Shown: piece by piece, positions 18,101 to 21,631 of the stretch
Position numbering within the stretch: the stretch's first letter is position 1
Layout: each line of letters starts with the position of its first letter
Source: Branchiostoma floridae
Taxonomy: Eukaryota > Chordata > Leptocardii > Amphioxiformes > Branchiostomatidae
Assembly (NCBI RefSeq): GCF_000003815.2
Contig: NC_049979.1
Span: forward strand, 13,209,560-13,231,190
DNA length: 21,631 nucleotides
Direction of reading: 5' to 3'
Position numbers and translations under genes: made by a program
Notes under the pieces: model-generated
Databases searched by the model: none
What the model was told of the DNA's origin: nothing
The model's input: only the letters and a program-made list of their open reading frames with translations

Positions 18101-19976
18101 ACCTACTCCTGTCAGTGTCTGCCTGGGTACGAGGAGCCCAACTGTATCGGTAAGTGTCTGATGGTGAAACAGGCTTTAGACATATAGCGGCATATCTAAC
18201 GTGATGGCAAAGGGATGGCTTTACATTACATATATTCAGCATCTAGTTTTAATGTATGATAAAACGTTTTATGGTATAGATGTTAAACTATAACTTCCGG
18301 TAAGCCAGAATTTCCTGACTGATGTAGGTAGGTCTCATCTTTTTCAAGAAATTTCAACTAACCCTGTTCAGTTCAGGATAATTGATGGGTCCTGAAGTAT
18401 ATTGCATTTTTGTCATTGTTTGTTCAATGTATTATACATGTATACATTATGTGAGTTTTTACCTGATTGCTAAATGTTGGTTCCAGACATAGATGAGTGC
18501 CGGTATGCTGGGTTCTGTCCAGACCATTCTGACTGCACCAACACGGACGGCAGCTACTACTGTACCTGCCATCTTGGCTTCCACGGGGACAACTGTATAG
18601 GTGCGTACGACAAGAGCAAGGATAGGAATGCTGTATTGTGCTTTATTGATAACATAATGATAAAAATCTTCAAAATGAACTGATTTTCTGATTTCCTAAT
18701 GTTAAAAGTTGCAATACGACCAATTCACTTAATTTCCTCTTAGATTATAATATTTCATTCGAAAGGACTGTACATACGCATGTGATTTCCAATTCTGTTC
18801 AGATATAGACGAATGTCAAAATGAGACTCTGAACTCCTGTGGGGCTGACCAGCACTGTGTCAACACAGAGGGCTTCTACACCTGTTTGGGTAAGTAGGCT
18901 CAATGTAAAATTTAAGGTGGATATAAATGGCTTCCTTCACTGTGTTAAAGACAGTAGTTAAGCAAAAAATAAAAGTAAACAATTATAGAAAAAGATGTTC
19001 TTCACATTCCATAGACTGCAACAGGTATGAGGACAGATGCTTCGCCCTGTCTACTTCCACTGCTACGTTTGCCGAGGCTGAGCAGAAGTGTGCAGAGGAC
19101 GGCGGTATCCTGGCGACGGTGCCTGACAGGGAGACACAGCTGTTCCTCATGCAGCTGGTGGGCAGCAGGGACACGTGGATCGGACTGGATGACAGGACAG
19201 ACGAGGGGCACTTCGTGTGGAGTGACGGGACTCCGCTGGGATCGGGCTACAGCTACTGGACAACAGGTTAGACTGGGAGTTGAACAATGCGTTGGACCCA
19301 ATTTTTGTTAACATCTTTGAATGTTTGCTGATCTAACAAGGGTTTCTACTTATGCTGTTTACTATCAGAAAGAAAAATCTAGGCCAAATACGTAGGACAA
19401 TATCAATTTCTAACCGCCCATTAAGCTTGTAACATGGTTTCCCAACCTAGAACCACATGGTTATGACTAATCAGAAACAAGATAAACCATGTGGCAGTCA
19501 GAACTTTCTGAATGCCAAGACGAAAGGCAGTTTTCATAATTTGTGCTTTCTGACAATTTGGGTGTTTGGTCAAACTTTTCTGCAACCACATCAATTTCAT
19601 CAAGGAGGTTATGTTTTTCATTCTGTTAAATATTGACAAGTCACGAATGAAGTGGATTTCAATGTTTCATATGTATGCAAGCGTCAGCAAGATCTAGGAT
19701 TGGCGGAGTCAAGCATATCTTTATATACTAAGTCTTTGTTCCCTTCATAACCCAGGTGAACCTAGTGATGGAGGAAGCCCCACCATTTCCCAGGACTGTG
19801 TGCACCTGTGGCCTGCCGCCGAGTTCCGCTGGGACGACCAGCAGTGCGACCGGAGTGTGTTCTACATCTGCCAGTTCAGTGCTGTTACCCATCCTAACAG
19901 TATTGTGAATGGGGCTTTGAATGGGGTTGTGGCATCTGATGGGATCAACCATATCCACAATCATAACCACAACTGA
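8954..19976 (+). CDS. Multi-exon gene (3' part): CCP x10 - spacer - GCC2/GCC3 - EGF x4 - C-type lectin
   Basis: Twenty-two exons join in frame across 21 GT/AG introns to give 1164 residues (numbered here from the codon split at the first exon) and a TGA at 19974. Exons: 8954-9124, 9548-9718, 9946-10116, 10231-10401, 10639-10809, 11338-11508, 11768-11938, 12143-12310, 12473-12649, 13490-13660, 13888-14020, 14163-14275, 14395-14531, 14705-14883, 17083-17237, 17448-17609, 17734-17850, 18039-18149, 18487-18600, 18803-18889, 19015-19266, 19756-19976. Junction phases agree at every border. The first exon opens in phase 1, so at least one upstream exon with the start codon and signal peptide is missing. 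The module order recalls the middle of polydom/SVEP1 (CCP, ephrin-receptor-like module, EGFs), but here the chain ends in a C-type lectin domain. No membrane anchor is seen, so secretion is inferred. The paired cysteines and N-glycosylation sequons (for example NVT in CCP1, NAT in CCP3, NGT in CCP4) fit an extracellular protein. The function (adhesion, matrix or immune recognition) is inference. Confidence 0.88.
9125..9547 (+). other. Intron 1 (423 bp)
   Basis: gtaagt donor and ttgtttacag acceptor. No further CCP-like frame or repeat was recognised inside. Confidence 0.8.
9548..9718 (+). CDS. Exon 2: CCP/Sushi module 2
   Basis: Residues 58-114, 171 bp, phase 1-1. The cysteines are in VQCPP, FVCN, RSCQ and TSCN, with NNFFGD and GYELSGS in between, almost the same wording as module 1. 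This suggests recent exon duplication. The acceptor is tttacag and the donor gtgagc. All four cysteines and the late tryptophan (TWSG) are intact, so the module should fold normally. Confidence 0.93.
9946..10116 (+). CDS. Exon 3: CCP/Sushi module 3
   Basis: Residues 115-171, 171 bp, phase 1-1. The acceptor is ctgctcag before 9946 and the donor gtacgt after 10116. The first cysteine is in KQCPSL, then [13 protein letters not shown] and PACQ, with QWSG before the last. A possible NAT glycosylation sequon lies in the first third. No in-frame stop occurs. Confidence 0.93.
10231..10401 (+). CDS. Exon 4: CCP/Sushi module 4
   Basis: Residues 172-228, 171 bp, phase 1-1. The acceptor is gccattcag and the donor gtgagt. 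It contains [33 protein letters not shown] and PYCE, which is the full four-cysteine pattern with QWTE before the last cysteine. The intron before it is only 114 bp, the shortest in the CCP array. Confidence 0.93.
10639..10809 (+). CDS. Exon 5: CCP/Sushi module 5
   Basis: Residues 229-285, 171 bp, phase 1-1. Two AGs lie in tandem at the acceptor (ccaaagag). The first one (exon from 10639) keeps phase 1 and the 171-bp length; the second would break the frame. The module reads [36 protein letters not shown] and PTCN. The donor is gtaagg. Confidence 0.92.
10810..11337 (+). other. Intron 5 (528 bp)
   Basis: gtaagg donor and gatttcag acceptor. A 77-codon open stretch at 11053-11286 has no domain or coding features. 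No repeat was recognised. Confidence 0.8.
11338..11508 (+). CDS. Exon 6: CCP/Sushi module 6
   Basis: Residues 286-342, 171 bp, phase 1-1, after a 528-bp intron. The acceptor is gatttcag and the donor gtaagg. It contains [36 protein letters not shown] and PSCN. It is more diverged than modules 1-5 (DLGFDL replaces the PGYEL wording) but keeps all structural residues. NGS is a possible glycosylation site. Confidence 0.92.
11768..11938 (+). CDS. Exon 7: CCP/Sushi module 7
   Basis: Residues 343-399, 171 bp, phase 1-1. The acceptor is ttttccag and the donor gtaagg. It contains [38 protein letters not shown] and SQCQ. It is the last of the four-cysteine CCP modules; the next exon starts the six-cysteine group. 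Confidence 0.93.
12143..12310 (+). CDS. Exon 8: six-cysteine CCP module 8
   Basis: Residues 400-455, 168 bp, phase 1-1. It is a CCP module with two extra cysteines: one directly after the first canonical cysteine (KCCSRP) and one 14 residues later, just before FND (THCFND). The other cysteines are FSCD, LTCT and PSCQ, with QWSN before the last. The extra pair probably forms a third disulfide near the N-terminal end of the module (inference). Donor gtgagt. Confidence 0.9.
12473..12649 (+). CDS. Exon 9: six-cysteine CCP module 9
   Basis: Residues 456-514, 177 bp, phase 1-1. The acceptor is gtattacag and the donor gtatgt. It shows the same CC doublet (KCCPSF) and a partner cysteine 17 residues later (DNCYGS), then FSCN, GYDLIGN, VICD, TWDG and PTCQ. 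It is two residues longer than the usual module in this gene because of the insertion before DNC. Confidence 0.91.
12650..13489 (+). other. Intron 9 (840 bp)
   Basis: gtatgt donor and ttgcttacag acceptor. AT-rich, with no skipped CCP exon visible in any frame on the + strand. Confidence 0.8.
13490..13660 (+). CDS. Exon 10: six-cysteine CCP module 10
   Basis: Residues 515-571, 171 bp, phase 1-1, after an 840-bp intron. The acceptor is ttgcttacag and the donor gttagt. It has the CC doublet (ETCCGD) and a partner 16 residues later (GLCFGD), then FTCE, LVCD, SWGP and PFCE. Three sequons (NST, NAT, NGS) make it the most heavily glycosylation-prone CCP here. It closes the CCP array. Confidence 0.91.
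13888..14020 (+). CDS. Exon 11: spacer part 1, cysteine-rich
   Basis: Residues 572-615 plus two bases of 616. The acceptor is ttcacag (phase 1) and the donor is aacag/gtggga (phase 2), confirmed because the next exon opens in phase 2. It contains cysteines in SLCE, KICF, EYCQ and MHCN. It does not fit CCP, EGF or GCC2/GCC3 spacing, and I do not recognise the family. It begins the non-repetitive spacer between the CCP array and the ephrin-receptor-like module. Confidence 0.78.
14163..14275 (+). CDS. Exon 12: spacer part 2
   Basis: Residues 616-653. The acceptor is attgttcag (phase 2) and the donor gtgatc (phase 1). It contains YECSVETSW, a basic-hydrophobic stretch KIRIYLPAG and a second cysteine in GECS. 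Alternating hydrophobic residues suggest beta strands. It is linked to exon 11 by the unusual phase 2 junction, so the two are probably one folding unit rather than separate shuffled modules. Confidence 0.78.
14395..14531 (+). CDS. Exon 13: spacer part 3, strand-helix segment with CxxxC
   Basis: Residues 654-699, phase 1 to phase 0. The acceptor is tgttcag and the donor is tgtcag/gttaga. A strand-like run ([12 protein letters not shown]) is followed by an amphipathic helix-like run ([16 protein letters not shown]) and a cysteine pair in LCNDPC. This layout recalls the start of alpha/beta SEA-like or spacer domains, but no family is claimed. Confidence 0.78.
14705..14883 (+). CDS. Exon 14: spacer part 4 with furin-type RLRKR site
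   Basis: Residues 700-758 plus two bases of 759, phase 0 to phase 2. The acceptor is tttctacag and the donor gtaatg. A strand-like segment (GEITVET) is followed by a basic, loop-like linker with RLRKR-S at residues 716-721 (DNA 14753-14767), then a second strand-like run ([15 protein letters not shown]). The basic motif fits the R-x-K/R-R consensus for furin-family proprotein convertases. No cysteines are present. The intron that follows is 2199 bp and repeat-filled. Confidence 0.8.
15330..16130. repeat. Tandem repeat, period about 220-246 bp, with paired POU octamers
   Basis: Repeat landmarks recur: CAG(C/T)TACATATGTGACAA at 15490, 15710 and 15956, and ATTAATTATGCAAAT at about 15650, 15776, 15894 and 16022. 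The array contains ten perfect octamers (ATGCAAAT or ATTTGCAT) starting at 15339, 15555, 15656, 15673, 15782, 15799, 15900, 15917, 16028 and 16045. The last eight form four inverted pairs, each ATGCAAAT-N9-ATTTGCAT. Confidence 0.9.
16187..16201. repeat. CCGCTAGGGGGCCCA motif, copy 1
   Basis: This 15-bp run, with weaker similarity upstream (CTGCAGT then an A-rich run), recurs in the same orientation at about 16886-16900. Confidence 0.6.
16341..16460. repeat. Degenerate 61-bp tandem duplication
   Basis: ACTATCCCTGGCAC...AAACCTACAGC at 16341 is followed 61 bp later by ACTATCCCCGGTAC...AAACCTACAGC at 16402. Confidence 0.6.
16525..16546. repeat. CATAA pentanucleotide microsatellite
   Basis: Four units of CATAA in a row, followed by CAACC. 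Confidence 0.85.
16886..17016. repeat. CCGCTAGGGGGCCCA copy 2 and ACAG-rich tail
   Basis: The second copy of the 15-bp motif at 16886-16900 is followed by GTTATGCTGTTAACACACAG and a CAGACA/CACAGA microsatellite-like run at 16987-17016. This looks like the 3' end of a dispersed element with a simple-repeat tail; the family is not named. Confidence 0.5.
17083..17237 (+). CDS. Exon 15: spacer part 5
   Basis: Residues 759-810, phase 2 to phase 1. The acceptor is gctttcag and the donor gtaaag. The phase 2 opening completes the GG- codon left by exon 14, which supports joining across the 2.2-kb intron. It contains [12 protein letters not shown] and [10 protein letters not shown], beta-rich in look, then [13 protein letters not shown], whose cysteines lead directly into the GCC2/GCC3 exon. 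Confidence 0.8.
17448..17609 (+). CDS. Exon 16: GCC2/GCC3 (ephrin-receptor-like) cysteine module
   Basis: Residues 811-864, phase 1-1. The acceptor is ttttacag and the donor gtgtgc. It opens CGPGTYHD and continues [28 protein letters not shown] and SKC. This is the classic GCC2/GCC3 pattern (C-x-x-G-T-[YF], then C-x-x-C-P-x-G-x-[TY]-x-x-x-x-G-x-x-x-C-x-x-C-P-x-G-T-T-T) found in polydom/SVEP1, SCUBE proteins and ephrin receptors. NGT is a possible N-glycosylation site. The module sits between the spacer and the EGF run, as in polydom. Confidence 0.92.
17734..17850 (+). CDS. Exon 17: EGF-like module 1
   Basis: Residues 865-903, phase 1-1. The acceptor is tttgtacag and the donor gtgagt. It has six cysteines with a very short first loop (DCNC), then HPC, YECTC and a final NC after [10 protein letters not shown]. 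It lacks the D-[IV]-D-E start of calcium-binding EGFs, so it is probably not calcium binding. A 23-bp tandem duplication follows directly after its donor site. Confidence 0.9.
17857..17902. repeat. Perfect 23-bp tandem duplication beside a splice donor
   Basis: The 23-bp unit (TTCACCATGCGATACAGACC plus TCG) occurs twice, at 17857-17879 and 17880-17902, starting six bases inside intron 17. Confidence 0.95.
18039..18149 (+). CDS. Exon 18: calcium-binding EGF module 2
   Basis: Residues 904-940, phase 1-1. The acceptor is tttatccag and the donor gtaagt. It begins DIDEC and contains [12 protein letters not shown], which fits both the calcium-binding EGF signature and the Asp/Asn beta-hydroxylation consensus (C-x-[DN]-x4-[YF]-x-C-x-C). 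All six cysteines are present. Confidence 0.94.
18150..18486 (+). other. Intron 18 (337 bp)
   Basis: gtaagt donor and ggttccag acceptor. No feature was recognised inside. Confidence 0.8.
18487..18600 (+). CDS. Exon 19: calcium-binding EGF module 3
   Basis: Residues 941-978, phase 1-1. The acceptor is ggttccag and the donor gtgcgt. It begins DIDEC, then [20 protein letters not shown] and HGDNC: a complete six-cysteine calcium-binding EGF with the hydroxylation consensus. Together with modules 2 and 4 it should form a rigid calcium-dependent rod (family knowledge). Confidence 0.94.
18803..18889 (+). CDS. Exon 20: truncated calcium-binding EGF module 4
   Basis: Residues 979-1007, 87 bp, phase 1-1. 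The acceptor is ctgttcag and the donor gtaagt. It begins DIDEC and has NSC, QHC and [10 protein letters not shown], but the exon ends after TCL: the fifth and sixth EGF cysteines and the C-terminal hairpin are missing. The next exon opens DCNRYEDRC, so the lectin domain supplies the following two cysteines. The calcium-site start and the NET sequon are intact. A complete EGF exon in this gene is 111-117 bp. Confidence 0.9.
19015..19266 (+). CDS. Exon 21: C-type lectin domain, first half
   Basis: Residues 1008-1091, phase 1-1. The acceptor is attccatag and the donor gttaga. It contains the long-form N-terminal cysteine pair (DC...RCF), the helix region [17 protein letters not shown], the TWIGL core motif, and [19 protein letters not shown], which leads to the calcium loop in the next exon. 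C1 of the core (QKC) is here; its partner (YIC) is in exon 22. Confidence 0.94.
19267..19755 (+). other. Intron 21 (489 bp), splitting the lectin domain
   Basis: gttaga donor and cataacccag acceptor. It contains a perfect 10-bp inverted repeat, CCACATGGTT at 19453-19462 and AACCATGTGG at 19485-19494, with a 22-base loop. Otherwise featureless. Confidence 0.8.
19756..19976 (+). CDS. Exon 22 (last): C-type lectin domain, second half, and His-rich tail
   Basis: Residues 1092-1164 and the TGA stop. The acceptor is cataacccag in phase 1. It contains GEPSDGGS, which matches the EPN calcium/sugar motif with N changed to S, then [15 protein letters not shown] (WND changed to WDD) and FYICQF, which closes the fold. 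After the domain comes a tail of about 33 residues ending HIHNHNHN. There is no hydrophobic segment or obvious GPI signal. The 3' UTR follows, with a poly(A) signal at 20185. Confidence 0.93.
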
Positions 19977-20184
19977 TCCACTGTACAAAAGCATGTCTAG
20001 TTGCCTTGTTCCTAGAAAAGTAATCATTTGGGCCTGACTAAAAAAACATACAAAAACCAAAATTTTAAACGATAGTTCTTGGATAATGCTGAAGTACTGT
20101 TTGAAAAAAAAAGTATCCTTTTCTTTTCATGACTTCTTGATACCGGTACATACCGAAAGTTTACCCATATCCAAAATGAAGAAT

Positions 20185-20190
20185 AATAAA
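20185..20190 (+). terminator. Polyadenylation signal AATAAA
   Basis: A canonical AATAAA lies 209 bases after the stop codon, followed within about 20-30 bases by A-rich and then T/G-containing sequence. It is the first AATAAA after the stop, so it is the likely 3' end of the CCP/CTLD transcript, giving a 3' UTR of about 230 bases. Confidence 0.65.
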
Positions 20191-20990
20191 CCTTTCAAAA
20201 TCAAAATCACCAATTGTTATGATTAGTGATTGATATACAAATACAAAAGACCGGGAGTGGTTGTGTCTTCAAAAAGTGCAGAACACCAGAAAACTTTTTG
20301 TTGCTATTAGCTTAGTTTTTGGTTTCCATATAACCTTTGTTACATCCAGGAGAGAGGTTATACTTTCATTCCCATTCCCGATTTTCTGTTTATATGTACA
20401 TGTATGCTTTGCTCTAGGAAAGAAGCAATTACAATGGTGGCCTTGAACTGGCTTCCTTTCAAACTGCAGCTGTGTGTCTAGTTTTCTTTTCTATTATAAT
20501 AGGATATTGTCATTATTTCCTACTTTTGTAATTGGTAACCTTAAGGTTTTCTAGTTATTTCTAACTCATTGTGGCCTGATGTTTATTCAAAGCTCACAAC
20601 CACGCGCATCAGATACTTCATTAACAATTTTGAATGCTTAATTACAACAATACAAGTTAATGAAGTACACAATGTTTCTGATGTCAATTTTGACCTGACT
20701 GGTGTACATTGATGAACATATTGGAGTATGGAGTCAAACATGACGGTATGCAACACAATTGCCTGCATACTCAAAAAGGGCACCTTTGCTTACTAACATT
20801 CACATGAGTTCAGCCACATTAGTTGTAAAACAAGAAAGCTTTTAAAAAAAGCTGGCCGGGGCGCATTTGGAAGGACTACCTCAAAATTTCATGTTGTGTT
20901 CCAGTAAAATGTGCATCATTATTAAACTAGAAGTTTATATCTAAAATCTATGGGAAGTTGGCTGGAAACCTTTGTTCACTGGTATAATTG
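20191..20990. other. Intergenic stretch with no recognised feature
   Basis: AT-rich DNA after the poly(A) signal. No exon-like frame, RNA or repeat was recognised. Confidence 0.45.
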
Positions 20991-21291
20991 GATTTTCCGG
21001 CGTACTTTTGTGGGCGGAATTGTATCCCTTGTGTGCGCTGTGTGCCGGATATAAAAATCGTAAAAGAAACTCCGGTGCGAGACCACAGCCAAAGGCGGGA
21101 AGAGGTCCCGGATGTGCATTGTCGTTCTTTCTTCGTGACAGAAATTTCACAGGCAGACATGGTACGAATATGTAATGAACAGATTATGGACGGTCAATAC
21201 TTCTCAAGCTTCTGAATCGTTTGGATATGAAAATTATCGTGCTGAAGATATTTATACGTGTCTGGGGGATCCTACCAGACAACTTGTATAA

Positions 21292-21410
21292 CCAATCAGA
21301 AACCAGTCTGCGATTCTCCGCCAATCAACGATCAAATTGGCGTGTTGCTTTCTACCACGTCCGTAATAGGGATGTCTGAATCTTAATTTGCATACGGCAG
21401 CATATATAAA
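21292..21410 (+). promoter_or_regulatory. Promoter-like cluster: two CCAAT boxes, octamer, TATA box
   Basis: CCAATCAG at 21292-21299, CCAATCA at 21321-21327 and an inverted ATTGG at 21336-21340 are followed by the octamer ATTTGCAT at 21386-21393 and TATATAAA at 21403-21410. Order and spacing fit a TATA-type RNA polymerase II promoter read on the + strand, with a start expected near 21435-21440. A possible first-exon donor (gtgag/gtaagg) lies at about 21582. The octamer context (TTAATTTGCATAC) resembles the histone H2B box, but no histone frame follows within the window. Confidence 0.55.
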
Positions 21411-21631
21411 CATGTTATGGTGGGTCCGGTGAGGCCGGAGTTGCGTCCTTGACTGGTTTGCGTGGGGTGCGGATCCATTGTGTACAGGTTTGTGTCCGAT
21501 TTGGTGATTTGATAGAAAGAAATAACAATTTATGGAGTAGAGTTTGTTAAGCGAAATGTTTCTCGTTTGGTGATTTTGTGAGGTAAGGTTTGTTGTGGTG
21601 TATTTTTCTTAGAATTTTTTTTTGTGTAACA

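Noticed and set aside
20941-21215. Short frames on both strands, and a TATAAAAA at 21050, as a separate small gene
   Set aside because: The frames overlap in several phases, most start without ATG, and no family is recognised; the TATA-like run alone is weak evidence.
21386-21631. Histone H2B gene downstream of the octamer/TATA cluster
   Set aside because: No H2B reading frame follows; the ATGs present give only a few codons before a stop.
1-21631. tRNA or rRNA genes
   Set aside because: No cloverleaf with A/B-box spacing and no rRNA-like conserved stretch was found on reading; a tRNAscan-SE run would settle it.

Overview
The window is eukaryotic (animal) nuclear DNA. Short exons sit in AT-richer introns with canonical GT/AG borders, and each extracellular module is carried by its own phase 1-1 exon. 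Many exons of one large secreted-type gene pack into about 11 kb, and the flanks are full of short inverted-repeat and tandem elements. An invertebrate deuterostome fits best, most likely a cephalochordate (amphioxus, Branchiostoma). That assignment is inferred from gene style and could not be checked by search.

Positions 1-8953 hold no gene I can name. They contain a MITE-like inverted-repeat element (about 482-975) with a partial inverted copy at 6463-6641, a long imperfect hairpin element rich in GAATG (about 1333-1817), a minisatellite of about 20-bp units (3595-3950), a 160-bp duplicated segment (4264-4422 and 5529-5687), small tandem arrays, and one unidentified open frame (8251-8580).

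Positions 8954-19976 (+ strand) carry 22 consecutive exons of one gene whose 5' end lies upstream of the recognisable exons. They splice in frame to 1164 residues ending at a TGA. The order is: seven ordinary CCP/Sushi modules, three CCP modules with an extra cysteine pair, a five-exon spacer of unknown family containing a furin-type RLRKR site, one GCC2/GCC3 (ephrin-receptor-like) cysteine module, three complete EGF modules, a truncated EGF module, and a long-form C-type lectin domain split over two exons, ending in a His/Asn-rich tail. The order CCP - spacer - GCC2/GCC3 - EGF resembles the middle of polydom/SVEP1. CCP...EGF-CTLD is the reverse of selectin order. A secreted adhesion, matrix or immune-recognition protein is the natural inference. 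No transmembrane segment is visible.

The 2.2-kb intron at 14884-17082 contains a tandem repeat with ten perfect POU octamers, eight of them in four face-to-face pairs with identical geometry.

Downstream of the gene, a poly(A) signal lies at 20185. About 750 bp of featureless DNA follows, then a promoter-like cluster (two CCAAT boxes, an octamer, TATATAAA) at 21292-21410 that probably starts another + strand transcript running out of the window.
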